Below are positions 13,501 through 23,838 of a DNA stretch of 64,000 nucleotides, piece after piece. Where the stretch lies: contig JBAOHD010000012.1 in assembly GCA_037046615.1 (NCBI GenBank), forward strand, positions 115,366 to 179,365, written 5' to 3'. The notes beneath the pieces are model-generated. The model was not told where the DNA came from. It searched no databases and worked only from the letters and a program-made list of their open reading frames with translations. The translations under genes and the position numbers were made by a program. Origin of the DNA: Phosphoribacter sp037046615 (lineage in GTDB: Bacteria > Actinomycetota > Actinomycetes > Actinomycetales > Dermatophilaceae). How positions within the stretch are numbered: position 1 is the first letter of the stretch; each line of letters opens with the position of its first letter.

Positions 13501-14629
13501 ACTGCGGGGGTCCGTGTAGGTGTCGGTCGCAGCGTTCGCTGTGGTCCAATCACCAGCCTCTTCCACCCAGCAGCTAGGGAAGTTGGTGGTGCCGATAGTG
13601 CCCAAGGCATCGAAGTTCTCGTTCCAAGGCAAGCTCGTGCCGATCAGGTTGACCTGAACAGGTGTGGAGGTGCCTGAAAAACCGCTGTTCGTGCAAGTGG
13701 CCACGCACTGGTAATAAGCGGCTGCACTTTGGTTGGTGACCAACGCTCCCGAAGTGGCACCGGAAATGTCGGTATATGGGGCAATGTTGTCCGGGGACGT
13801 TTGCCACTGATAGGTCACACCGGAGCCAGCTGGCGTGGTGGACAGGCTGAGCGTGAAGTTGGCACCAGGGCACACCGAAGCGGCACTGGCTACCGTACTG
13901 CCCGGTGAAGGAGTGCCCGAGCAAGGCGCGGGGGCCACATAGGTCAACTCGATCTGCGGACGGACCGTCTGCAGCGCCATGGTCATCGTGGCGATGCTAT
14001 TGGAACCGCCGAACACTTGGTTGGTGAGCGGATCACTGCGCCAGGCAAAGCCGCCTGTGGCTGGGTTGCCCGCGAAAAGGCTGCAATCCCAATCAGAGCC
14101 GATCTCCAGCGTCACCACCCGTGTAAACGAAGGGTGTTCCGAAGGTGAGGGTGATGTAACCCTGCAACTAGCGGAATGACCTGTGCGGTGTTGTTGTACA
14201 CCAACGTAGCTCCCGAGACTTGTGTTGGGAAGCTGGTGCTGCTCCATGTTGCGCCCGGCGTTGCCGCTGAGTTCTTCATGTAGACGCGCCAAATGCTCAC
14301 CGTGTTCGTAGCCGTCGGTGCCGAAGGTGTTAGACTTGTTCCACGCTAAGGAAGTGATGGTGGACCCTGGAAGAATGCCTGCCGTAGCGAGTTCCGCAGC
14401 CGTGTACAGAGTACACCTGCTGAGAGAAGTCGAATGCGCTACCGGCGCTTGAACGATAGATCGGACCGGCGTTGGATCCCGTGGTACCGGCGTTAACTCC
14501 AGCGCCAATGGTAACCGTTTGCGACCAGCCGACCAGACGCGATGCTCAAAGCGAAGCAGCGCCGCTGCATGCGCGCTTCCGCCAAGAACGCCACGTTCGC
14601 CCGGGGGGCTGAGTGTTCTGACTATTCAT
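7583..14629 (-). CDS. Giant multidomain T9SS type A cargo protein
   Basis: About 2,350 residues from ATG 14629 to the stop at 7583. Module order: an N-terminal segment with a probable signal peptide (broken by a frameshift near 14,540); three Ig-like repeats with VTYQWQTSPDNIAPYT; a MAM-like block starting ENFDALGTIGTTNFPSC; fibronectin III-like repeats; two GEVED-type modules (FGETEDYLVTI near 11,540 and YGETHDYLVNI near 10,080); and pre-peptidase-like beta domains. The C-terminus is a type A sorting domain (NIELWPNPVRDGIVNL ... SLKRLTVL), which in this family directs T9SS export and surface attachment or release. Frameshifts occur near 14,540, 14,370-14,160, 12,100, 11,850, 11,560, 10,530 and 9,830. 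It has its own terminator. Substrate or ligand unknown; no catalytic domain recognised. Confidence 0.85.
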
Positions 14630-15062
14630 GGTTTGGGTTTTGGGTTGATGAAGGATTCTCTTGGGGAGAAGTGATGACTTCCGGGTCACCGCCGTTGGTA
14701 AGGCCTGCCTCCGTTGCCGTAGGCTGCCTGGTGTTCGGAACGTTGTGTTGGTCGGAGGCCGCAGGATGGGCGACACCCGATAGGGTCTGTGCGCTGCGAT
14801 GATCTCTTGAAAAGGATGTGTAAGGGATTGGAGCGACCCCCAAGTAAAGGGATCCCCACACAGTACCCTATGAAAATAATTTTACAAACAGGAGGCAACC
14901 GATCCACGAATGGTTCGTACCAGACCTGTTTACGGGCTGTCGCCAGTGCCTCCACTGTCCGCTGAAGGTAAGACGCTCGAGGTCCCGTGCATCGTTGCCT
15001 CACCACCCTCAGGGTAACCCGCGACAGGGACGGTCCGTTGAACGGGACAGATAGCCATTCCC
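14630..15062. other. Gene-free divergent intergenic region
   Basis: Separates the minus-strand T9SS giant from the plus-strand gene at 15063. The open frames on both strands here have no recognisable product. An AT-rich patch at about 14,872-14,895 (containing AAAATAATTTTAC) is the most promoter-like stretch in an otherwise GC-rich region. Confidence 0.4.
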
Positions 15063-15836
15063 ATGCGTAGTCCATTTCTTCTGCCGGTCGTGTTGCTCGC
15101 GCTGCTTGCGGCCATTGGTCCGGTGGCGGCGCAGCCCGATACACTGATCCTGGCGCATGACGACCTGCAGGCCTTTGCCGGACGACATCCGGAGGACCCC
15201 GTTGCAGTGATGGACGGTTACGAGGCGTTGAACGCGACACTTGGCGGCGACTCTGTTCGTAACTGCCAGGGTTACGGTTGCTCTGGTTGGGTGGAGGACC
15301 ATTACCCAAGCGGCCAGCTCAAGCACCGTGGCTTCTACAATGAAGGTCAACTGGTGATCTACAAGAACTTCCACGCCGACGGAACCATGGAGCGCGAGTT
15401 CAAGGCCCTGGACAATGTGAAGAGCCTGATGCGTACGTACCATGCCAACGGTCAGCTACGGAGCGAGACCAAGTACGTGCACGGTCAGGCCGTGGAGTAT
15501 GTGGACCACTATTCGAACGGCCAGATGCGTTATGCGGAGGAGAAACACCGCACTGAACCGTACTATCTGCGGATGGACCTGTTCCGCCCGGACGGTAGCC
15601 CGATCAGCACCTTGCACGTTGTGGATAAGCGCAATGCCACCTTTGAACAGAGCGAATTCTGGCCGAACGGCCAGGTGCGCTGCAAGGGCCAGGCCCGTTA
15701 CAACCCCAACCGGATGGACACTCAACGGATCGGCACTTGGAGCTATTTCGACATGGCGGGCCAACGGCGCTTTGAAGAGGCCTATGTGGATGGAAAGGTC
15801 CACGCGGTGAAGCCGCTCCTGGCGAACAACCCCTGA
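15063..15836 (+). CDS. Secreted YwqK/MORN-like repeat protein
   Basis: 257 residues, uninterrupted. A signal peptide (LLALLAAIGPVAAQ) is followed from about residue 75 by repeats of the YxNGQLRxExxY type (YPSGQLKHRGFY, YHANGQLRSETKY, YSNGQMRYAEEK, WPNGQVRCKG). Such repeats occur in MORN-related proteins and in proteins annotated as YwqK-family antitoxins, which are very common in Bacteroidota. No toxin partner is adjacent: the next gene is dnaK, convergent. A terminator follows the stop by 15 bases, so it is probably a single-gene unit. Function unknown. Confidence 0.75.
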   Translation: MRSPFLLPVVLLALLAAIGPVAAQPDTLILAHDDLQAFAGRHPEDPVAVMDGYEALNATLGGDSVRNCQGYGCSGWVEDHYPSGQLKHRGFYNEGQLVIYKNFHADGTMEREFKALDNVKSLMRTYHANGQLRSETKYVHGQAVEYVDHYSNGQMRYAEEKHRTEPYYLRMDLFRPDGSPISTLHVVDKRNATFEQSEFWPNGQVRCKGQARYNPNRMDTQRIGTWSYFDMAGQRRFEEAYVDGKVHAVKPLLANNP

Positions 15837-15851
15837 TCGGCCACAATGCAG

Positions 15852-15890
15852 CGACCCCGCCATCCAAGCCTAGGGCTGGTGGCGGGGTCG
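15852..15890 (+). terminator. Hairpin terminator between convergent genes
   Basis: An 11-base perfect inverted repeat, CGACCCCGCCA (15852-15862) with TGGCGGGGTCG (15880-15890), around a 17-base loop. It lies between the stop of the repeat protein and the stop of dnaK, so it may serve both strands. The T run is weak. Confidence 0.65.
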
Positions 15891-15928
15891 TTAGCGTTCT
15901 GTGTATACGGATGAGGTGAACCTCGTCC

Positions 15929-17841
15929 TTACTTTTCGTTCTTCACTTCCTCGAAATCGACGTCGGTCACCTCCGCATCGGCCGTGGAGGACGTGTTGCC
16001 CTGTGCACTACCGGTGGACTGACCTTGCTGACCAGCCTTGTACATCTCTTCGCTGGCAGCGGAGAAGACGTGGTTCAGGTCGGCCATGGCGCCATCGATA
16101 CCAGCAACGTCCTGGGCAGCGTGCGCGGCCTTCAGCTTGAACAGTGCTTCTTCGATGGGCTGCTTCTTGTCGGCCGGGATCTTGTCGCCGAACTCCTTCA
16201 GCTGCTTCTCGGTCTGGAAGATGAGGCTGTCGGCATGCGTTCAGCTTGTCCACCGTCTCGCGCGACCTTGCGGTCCTCATCGGCGTTGGCCTCGGCCTCC
16301 TTCTTCATCTTGTCGATGTCCTCCTTGCTGAGGCCGCTGCTGGCTTCGATGCGGATGCTCTGCTCCTTGCCAGTGGCCTTGTCCTTGGCGCCTACATGCA
16401 GGATACCGTTCGCATCGATGTCGAAGGTGACCTCGATCTGCGGGATGCCGCGGGGGGCGGGGGGCATGACCGTCCAAGTGGAAGCGACCGATCGTGCGGT
16501 TGCCGGCGGCCATGGGGCGTTCGCCTTGCAGCACGTGGATCTCCACGCTGGGCTGGCTGTCGCTGGCGGTGCTGAAGGTCTCGCTCTTCTTGGTGGGGAT
16601 GGTGGTGTTCGACTCGATCAAGCGTGGTCATCACACCGCCCATGGTCTCGATGCCGAGGCTCAGCGGGGTCACATCCAGCAGCAGCACGTCCTTCACCTC
16701 GCCGGTGAGCACACCGCCTTGGATGGCGGCGCCGATGGCCACCACTTCGTCGGGGTTCACACCCTTGCTGGGCTCCTTGCCGCCGAAGAACTTCTTCACG
16801 GCCTCTTGGATGGCAGGGATGCGGGTGCTACCACCCACCAGGATCACTTCGTCGATGTCGCCGATCTTCAAGCCGGCGTTCTTCAAGGCGTTCTCGCAAG
16901 GGGCGATGGTGCGCTTGATCAGGCTGTCGGCCAGCTGCTCGAACTTGGCACGGGTCAAGGAGCGCACCAAGTGCTGGGGCACGCCGTCCACGGGCATGAT
17001 GTAGGGAAGGTTGATCTCGCTGGTGTTGGTGCTGCTCAGCTCGATCTTCGCCTTTTCAGCGGCATCCTTCAGGCGCTGCAGGGCCATAGGGTCCTTGCGC
17101 AGGTCAATGCTGTACTGGCCCTTGAACTCTTCCGCCAACCAATCAATGATCACCTGGTCGAAGTCGTCGCCGCCCAAGTGCGTGTCGCCGTCGGTGGCCT
17201 TCACCTCGAATACGCCGTCGCCCAGTTCGAGCACGCTCACGTCGTGGGTACCTCCACCGCAGTCGAACACCACGATCTTCTGGTCGATGTGTCTTCTTGT
17301 CAAGGCCATAGGCCAAGGCAGCTGCAGTAGGCTCGTTGATGATGCGGCGCACCTTCAGACCGGCGATCTCACCGGCTTCCTTGGTGGCTTGGCGTTGAGC
17401 ATCGTTGAAGTAAGCGGGAACCGTGATCGACCGCTTCGGTCACCGTGGTGCCGAGGTAGTCCTCGGCGGTCTTCTTCATCTTCTGCAGGATCATGGCGCT
17501 GATCTCCTGCGGGGTGTACAGGCGCTCGCCGATCTTCACGCGGGGCGTGTTGCCATCGCCGCGCACCACATCGTAAGGCACCCGGCCCACTTCAGCGGTG
17601 CATTCGCTGAAGGAGTTGCCCATGAAGCGCTTGATCGAGATAGATCGTGTTGCTTGGGGTTGGTGATGGCCTGGCGCTTGGCGGGGTCGCCGACTTTGCG
17701 TTCGCCGTCGTTCACGAAGCCCACCACGCTGGGGGTCGTGCGTTTGCCTTCACTGTTGGCGATCACCACGGGCTCGTTGCCTTCCATTACGGAAACGCAG
17801 CTGTTCGTGGTGCCTAGGTCGATGCCGATGATCTTGCTCAT
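15929..17841 (-). CDS. dnaK: Chaperone DnaK (Hsp70)
   Basis: ATP-dependent cytosolic chaperone, about 637 codons, normal for the family. It begins MSKIIGIDLGTTNSCVSV, carries the nucleotide-domain motifs FDCGGGTHDVSVLE and ILVGGSTRIPAIQEAV, the linker DVLLLDVTPLSLGIETMG, and the substrate-domain text FDIDANGILHV, and ends DADVTDVDFEE-like then VKNEK. Frameshifts lie near 17,640, 17,430, 17,290, 16,620, 16,470 and 16,240. Each of those I worked through is repaired by removing one or two extra bases, and the residues then match the family exactly, so the gene is intact and the breaks are errors. grpE and dnaJ are not next to it. Confidence 0.97.
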
Positions 17842-17924
17842 GTGTGGGTTGTATGGTCGCGCACCGCGTTGTCAAGGTCCATGCCATGCCAAGGCCGAAG
17901 GAACGGATCTGTCAGAAAAGTGCA

Positions 17925-17951
17925 GCAGACCCGCTGCTGGAGCGGGTCTGC
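17925..17951 (-). terminator. Rho-independent terminator of the lipoprotein gene
   Basis: An 11-base inverted repeat GCAGACCCGCT (17925-17935) and AGCGGGTCTGC (17941-17951) with a 5-base loop. On the minus strand it is followed by TGCACTTTTC. It lies 29 bases beyond the stop of the gene ending at 17980. Confidence 0.8.
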
Positions 17952-17979
17952 GAACATGACAGATAAGTCAGAACAGTTG

Positions 17980-19039
17980 TCAGTTGCAGCTGAAGCCCGA
18001 GTTCGGGATGCAGAACTGAAGGGTGCCGGTGAAGGGGCCGTTCACCAGCTCGTCCGCCGTTTCCGGGTTGAACTGCTTCCGGTTCACGCTCTTGTAGTAG
18101 CGACTGCCCATAGAGCCCATAGCCGTTGGTCACGTTGGTGAAGTCCGGACGGTCCTCGACAATGCCGCTGACGGGATCGGCCAAGTTGCAGGTAGGTGTG
18201 GAACTCGTCGCTGGCCACCCACCACACCAGGTCCAGACCGTAGAAGATCCGCTTGCTCTACCGACGCGTCGGGCTGGATGATGCTGCCGATCGTCTGAAA
18301 GAAGTCTTCCCCATCGATGGTGGTGGCCATGGCCTCTCCGCCATCCAGGCCGCCCGTTACAAGGGTTCCCGTGTTCAAGGAAATGGCCTTGAACGTGGTG
18401 TCCGTGCCGTTGCGCACTTCAGCATACTGGAACACATGGTTCACCTGGTAGCGGCGCCCGTCCTTGCCGCTCGTCCACTTCACCTCGTAGTCCAGGTAAC
18501 CACCGCTGTTCACCAGACCGATCTTCACACTTGTGTTGGCGACCGAGGGGTAGATCGTGAAATCGTTCACGATGAGGCCGTTGTCGCGCTTATGTCCTGA
18601 CCCTTCGCGGTGACCTTGAAGCGGTAGCGTGTGCGTCCAGCGTTGATGGGTCCTGGAGGTGGTCTTGGAAATAGTAAAGCTTGTGCTGGGGCGCATTGAA
18701 CACACCTTCAGACCCGGTTGTTCAGGATCGTGTCGCTGCAGAGGGAACGTGTCCACCACGTTGCCGTTGCATCCAGCTCGTTCCACGATCGCGTATCTGG
18801 AGCTGTCCGTCAGCGTATTCGTTGGAGTCGGGGATCTGCGCGTAGAGGAAGGCATCCCCTTCGCCCAGGAAGGCCTTGTTGATCTTGCACCCAATGGGTA
18901 CGGTCCGTGCTGGTTCGGCAGCCCGTAGATCACGGTGATCTCCTTGTAGGGAGCGTTCACCTCCAGGTCCGATGTTGCAGCCGACCGACCATCAGCCAGC
19001 GCTCCAGTGAACGAACACCGCTGTTTTCCAGGTCCGCAT
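17980..19039 (-). CDS. Probable outer-membrane-associated lipoprotein, family unnamed
   Basis: About 350 codons. Family-like text in order: SDLEVNAPYKEITVIYGL near the N-terminus, INKAFLGEGDAF, IPDSNEYTD, then DFTNVTNGYGLYGSRYYKSV at the C-terminus, ending SGFSCN. This layout resembles lipoproteins widespread in Flavobacteriales and, more loosely, DUF4249 proteins. The start at 19039 is the best ATG, but the N-terminus is shifted near 18,990 so a lipobox cannot be confirmed. Further shifts lie near 18,880, 18,720, 18,600, 18,250 and 18,110. It is transcribed away from panB. Function unknown. Confidence 0.6.
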
Positions 19040-19177
19040 GTCGCGCTCGTTTTTCCGTAGGGTGCCAAAGATAGCCGGATCGACCTGCTGCCACCCCCGT
19101 GGCACGGGGCCATCGGTGCGGTCCGATGTACAGGTCAGAAGTAGCTTCGTGCCCCAACCCGACCGCCATGAGCGCTG

Positions 19178-19987
19178 ATGAAGGATGTGAAGCGCGTGAC
19201 CACCCACGTGCTGCAGGAAATGAAGAACAAGGGCGTGAAGATCTCCATGCTCACCGCCTACGACTATTCGTTGGCGCGCCTGGTGGATGCTGCCGGTATC
19301 GATGTGATCCTGGTGGGCGATAGTGCCAGCAATGTGATGGCCGGCCATGAGACCACCCTGCCCATTACGCTGGACCAGATGATCTACCATGCCAGCAGCG
19401 TGGTACGGGGCTGCCAACGCGCCCTGATCGTGGTGGACCTGCCTTTCGGTACCTACCAAGGCAATTCCAAGGGTGCGCTGAACACGCGCTATCCGCATCA
19501 TGAAGGAAAGCGGCGCCCATGCGGTGAAGCTGGAGGGCGGCGCCGAAGTGCTTGACTCCGTTGAACGCATCCTTACGGCCGGGATCCCTGTGATGGGGCA
19601 TTTGGGCCTGACCCCGCAGAGCATCTACAAGTTCGGCACCTACGTGGTGCGCGCCCGGGAAGAGGAAGAGGCCGAGCGCCTGAAGCGTGATGCACGTCTG
19701 TTGCGAAGAGGCCGGTTGCTTCGCTCTGGTGCTGGAGAAGATCCCGGCCGACCTTGGCAACTGAGGTGGCCGCCAGTGTTACCATTCCCGTTATCGGCAT
19801 CGGTGCGGGCAATGGCGTGGATGGACAGGTGCTTGTGCTGCACGACATGCTGGGCATCAACAAGGAGTTCAATCCGCGCTTCCTGCGGCGGTACGCGGAA
19901 CTTCACGAAGTGATCACCGATGCAGTGGGCCGCTACATCCAGGACGTGCGGGCCAAGGATTTTCCGAACTCCGACGAACAGTACTGA
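19178..19987 (+). CDS. panB: 3-methyl-2-oxobutanoate hydroxymethyltransferase
   Basis: First committed enzyme of pantothenate (CoA) synthesis: transfers a hydroxymethyl group from methylene-tetrahydrofolate to ketoisovalerate, giving ketopantoate. Visible signatures are ISMLTAYDYSLARLVDAAG, VGDSASNVMAGHETT (metal-binding Asp-Ser), AVKLEGG, MGHLGLTPQS and IGIGAGNGVDGQVLVLHD. About 270 residues, normal. Frameshifts near 19,490, 19,700 and 19,755 are each fixed by deleting a single base (for example the second C of AACACGCGC). An alternative start at 19168 (MSAD) would need another shift. The stop is 3 bases before the next gene, so the two are probably co-transcribed. Confidence 0.96.
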
Positions 19988-19989
19988 GC

Positions 19990-20760
19990 GTGGAGGTGCT
20001 CTTCAGCGATGCACACCTGCTGGTGGTGAACAAGCCCGCCGGTGTGCCTTCGCAGCCCGACCCAACGGGCGACCCCTGCGTGGTCGACCTTCTGGGACTT
20101 CCAGAACTGGCCATGCCCCACCGACTGGACCGGCCAGTGAGCGGGGTGATGGTGCTGACCCGCACCCCGGATGCGCTACGGTCCATGAACGACCTGTTCG
20201 CGGATCTGCGCGTGGACAAGACCTACTTGGCGATCGTGGAGGGACGGATGGAGGGTGACCAGACATTGGAGCATCACCTCGTCCACGATGCGCGTGCTCA
20301 TAAGGCGCGGATCGTAGCGGCACCGCAGAAGGGCTCGTCGTTGGCCCGGCTTCGGGTCAAGGTGCTGAACGTGGGTGATCGTTACACCTTGGTGGAAGTG
20401 AGGCCTGAGGGTGGGCGGTTCCACCAGATCCGTGCGCAGTTGGCCGCCGACGGACATCCGATCAAGGGGGATGTGAAATACGGGGCGCGCCGGGGCGAAG
20501 CCGATCGGAGCATCGCGTTGCATGCCCACACGCTGACCTTCCCGCATCCCTCTACGTTCACACCGTTCGCTGTGAAGGCTCCGGTGCCTGGTACAGGGCT
20601 TTGGTCCAAGTTGATGCCACCCGGACCGATCGGAGGCGTGAACGGATCGGCCGAGCTTTGCGTTCTCATTCCATGTTCCGCGTCCTGTTCACCTCCCTGT
20701 TGCTTTGGTCCCTTCGGGCCTTCGCACAAGAGCACCCCTTCCTTTCACAGTTCGACCTGA
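19990..20760 (+). CDS. RluA-family pseudouridine synthase
   Basis: Isomerises uridine to pseudouridine in rRNA or tRNA. The catalytic motif HRLDRPVSG is at about residue 38, with the conserved RPEGGRFHQIRAQLAADGHPIKGDVKYG block later. There is no S4 domain, so it is of the short RluA/RluC/TruC-like type. It follows panB after 2 bases. The open frame runs 88 bases into the next gene, and its last 30 or so residues do not look like family sequence. The true end is probably near 20,615-20,640 and masked by a frameshift. Confidence 0.85.
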   Translation: MEVLFSDAHLLVVNKPAGVPSQPDPTGDPCVVDLLGLPELAMPHRLDRPVSGVMVLTRTPDALRSMNDLFADLRVDKTYLAIVEGRMEGDQTLEHHLVHDARAHKARIVAAPQKGSSLARLRVKVLNVGDRYTLVEVRPEGGRFHQIRAQLAADGHPIKGDVKYGARRGEADRSIALHAHTLTFPHPSTFTPFAVKAPVPGTGLWSKLMPPGPIGGVNGSAELCVLIPCSASCSPPCCFGPFGPSHKSTPSFHSST

Positions 20761-21266
20761 GCCAACTCGATGGCGCGGTGCGGTTGGAATGGACCATGGT
20801 GGCGGGCAACACCTGCACCGATACGCGCATCCATCGCAGCGTGAACGGGGGCGCCTTCGAAGTGGTAGGCGTACTGTCCGGTATCTGCGGGGACATCACC
20901 GAACCGAAGCAGTACAGTTGGACCGATACAGCACCGGTGGAGGTCTCCTTCCTTGCGTACCGGCTGGAACTCGGTACGAACGGTAACTCCTCGGTCAAGG
21001 AGCTGTTCTTCGGTCAGCTTGTAAGCAGTGAACAGCTCTTCTTTCCTTCACCGGCTGATGATCACGCAACGCTGGTGCTGCGCATGGATCCGAACGGCAC
21101 GGTGGACCTGCGGGTCTGGGACCTGAGCGGGAGGCTTCGCTTGGAACGGACCTCCGCGCGTGGTGCGCAACACGAATTGGACCTCGATATGTGGCCTAGC
21201 GGTCTCTATGTGTATGAAGCCAACGCCTCCGGAAAGCGCTTCACCGGCCGCTTCCTGAAACGCTGA
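20673..21266 (+). CDS. Short secreted protein with T9SS-like C-terminal domain
   Basis: 197 residues: signal peptide (FTSLLLWSLRAFAQ), a beta-rich middle containing VRLEWTMVAGNTCTD, then a C-terminal domain of about 75 residues (EQLFFPSPADDHATLVL ... GRLRLERTSARG ... SGLYVYEANASGKRFTGRFLKR) with the layout of a type A sorting domain. Exported and surface-associated by inference. It starts inside the apparent tail of the RluA gene and stops one base before the stop of the convergent priA. Confidence 0.75.
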   Translation: MFRVLFTSLLLWSLRAFAQEHPFLSQFDLSQLDGAVRLEWTMVAGNTCTDTRIHRSVNGGAFEVVGVLSGICGDITEPKQYSWTDTAPVEVSFLAYRLELGTNGNSSVKELFFGQLVSSEQLFFPSPADDHATLVLRMDPNGTVDLRVWDLSGRLRLERTSARGAQHELDLDMWPSGLYVYEANASGKRFTGRFLKR

Positions 21267-23717
21267 TCACATCGGGTCCACATCCACCACCAGCTGTACA
21301 CGTGCATGTTCCGCGTGGCTGAACACCTGGTCGATGGTGTCGCTCAGTAGCGCCTTTTCGCGCGGGTAGGCGTTGCGTTGCAGCTTCAGCAGGATAGTGC
21401 GCAGGTGCTTGTCGCGTACCCGGGCCACATGCGGTGGTTCAGGCCCCAATACGCGCTCGCCTGAAATAGGGGCGAAGGGCGGCCGCCAGAGCTTCAGCAG
21501 TGGCTGAGACACGTTGCTCATCGCGGTGCTTGAAGGTGAGCTCCACCAGCCTTGTGAAGGGCGGATAACCATGCGCGCGCCGCTGCTCGATTTCCCGCAG
21601 GTACATGCCTTCGTTGTCATGCGCTGTTACCAGATCGATCACTGGGTGGTGGATGTCCCGGGCTTGGATGAAGACCGTGCCAGGCGAGCGGCTCCGACCA
21701 CTGCGTCCCGCCACCTGTGCCATCATTTGAAAGGCCCGCTCGTGCGCCCGGAAATCCGGGAAACGCAACAGGCTGTCGCCGTTCAGGATACCCACCACGG
21801 TGACCCGTTCAAAGTCCAGGCCTTTGGTGACCATCTGTGTGCCTACGAGGATGTCCACTTCCCCTTCGCCGAAACGGCCTAGGATGCGTTCGAAGGCTTG
21901 CTTGCCTCGGGTGGTGTCCTGATCCATGCGGGCCACCCGTGCGTTCGGCATGAATTCGGCGAGCTCCTCTTCGATCTTCTCCGTGCCGAAACCAAGCATG
22001 CGGATGCGTGGACTACCGCAGGAGCCGCACTGCGAACGGCGGGGGATAGGTGCGTCCGCAATAGTGGCAACGCAGGTCGTGGGCTTGCTTATGGTAGGTA
22101 AGGCTCACATCGCAGTGCTCGCATTGCGGCACCCAGCCGCAGGTCTCACACTGCCATACCGGCACATAGCCCCGGCGGTTCTGGAAGATGATGGCCTGCT
22201 CCTTCCGATCCAGTGCCTGTTGAAGACCTTCAAGCAAAGTGACGGAGAAGTGCCCGCGCATGGCCTTCCGCTTGTGCGCATCCGCAAGGTCGACACGCAC
22301 GATGGTCGGCAGAGTACCCTTCTCCATAACGGGTGAGCAGCTCAGCGTACCCGAACTTGCCAATGCGGGCGTTGTAGAGGCTTTCGAGGGAAGGCGTAGC
22401 GGAACCCAGCAAGGCCCGTGCTCCGTGAATGGTGGCAAGTACCAGCGCCATGTCCCGGGCATTGTAGCGTGGCGCGGGGTCGTGCTGCTTGTAGCTGGGG
22501 TCGTGCTCCTCGTCCACGATCACCAGCCGCAGGTCGTGGTATGGGAGGAAGAGTGACGAGCGCGCGCCGATCACCACGCGATGGGCATCCGGGTCGCGCT
22601 GCATTCGGAGCCACAGTTCGGTGCGTTCCCGTTGTGGAACCCGCGAGTGGAACACCACCACCTGATCACCGAAGCGGGCCCGCATGCGCCCGATGACCTG
22701 TGTGGTGAGCGCGATCTCAGGGAGCAGGTAGAGCACCTGCCCGCCTTCCTCCAGCACTTCATTGATCAGCGTGGCGTACAGCTCGGTCTTGCCGGAAGAA
22801 GTAACGCCGCGCAACAGCACATGGTCGTGTGTCGTGAAGCCCGTGCGCACATCGTTGAGGGCCTTGTGCTGATCGTCGCTCAGGACCAAGGGCACGGCAT
22901 TGGCCGCTCTACCGGATGGCGCGTCGGCAGGGCGTTCGGTTATGCGGAGCACGCCCTTGTCGCAAAGCTGTTTCAAGTGGGCCGCGGTGGCATCGCTGAG
23001 CCTCAGCAGCTCGTCGCGTTTCACCTCACGGGGCGCTGCGGAAAGACATCGGCTCAGCTCGATGAAGCGCATCAACAGGTGCAGTTGCTTCGGGGCCTTC
23101 TCCAACCGGTCGAACCAGTGGTGGAGCTTCTCCTCGGTGTCCCCTTCGGGCCCTTGTTCCACCAACCGCAGCATGCGGGGCTTGAAGCGATCTCCGATCT
23201 CTTCGGCCACGATGAGGGCCCCTTCAGCGATGAGCTTCTGGATCGCGGCGATCGGGTCCTTCACCTGCAGGATCTCAGAAGCTTCACCGAGGGTGAGCTT
23301 GTGGCGTTGCTCCAGCACGCTCAGCAGAATGGCCCGGCGGGCATCAGGCGTGGTGGTGGTGGCCACGTTCGGACCGCTGATCAGGTTGGTCTCGCTGGTG
23401 AGCATCAACGGACCTGGCATGGCAGCCAGCATCACTTCGCCCAACGTGCACAGGTAGTGCTCGCGGATCCGCTGCCATAGTGCCAGCTGGCGTTCGTTCA
23501 CCACCGGGGCCTCGTCCAGTATGGAGCTGATACTGCGGACCTTTCGACCGAGCGGGCTTTCGTCGTGTACCCGAAGTACAAGTCCCGAATAGCTGCGGCG
23601 CGGACCGAAGGGCACCACCACCCTCATGCCCGGCCGCACATCCGAACCGTCGGGCACTCCATAGGTGAACGTTCCGGGTACGCTCAAAGGCAGAATGATA
23701 TCGGCGTAGCGCTCCAC
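21267..23717 (-). CDS. priA: Primosomal protein N' (replication restart helicase)
   Basis: 3'-5' DNA helicase that reloads the replisome at stalled forks. About 816 codons. The N-terminal DNA-binding domain begins VERYADIILPLSVPGTFTYG; Walker A is GVTSSGKTE, Walker B DEEH, followed by DPSYKQHDPAPRYNARD. Zinc-binding cysteine pairs are CETCGWVPQCEHC and CHYCG, then FGTEKIEEEL, and motif VI is the QVAGRSGRS region. The start is taken as GTG 23717 because family similarity begins there; an open frame extends to 23795. Shifts lie near 22,340, 22,040 and 21,450. Convergent with the T9SS protein with no spacer. Confidence 0.95.
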
Positions 23718-23838
23718 GGTTCCGGTCAAGGCGCGAAGATCGCGCTTGTGCGACGGGTGACGAGCGGAGGGTTGGGATCCCCCGATGACCAACAAGCCCG
23801 TCCGGTCATTGGACCCTCTGTTGGGCTATTTTCGCCCG

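Noticed and set aside
14686..15309. 207-residue minus-strand ORF in the intergenic region
   Set aside because: Pro/Arg-rich, overlaps the YwqK-like gene and lacks a ribosome-binding site.
15929..17841. dnaK as a pseudogene
   Set aside because: Every break I worked through is fixed by deleting one or two bases, and the residues then match Hsp70; an essential chaperone would not decay this way.
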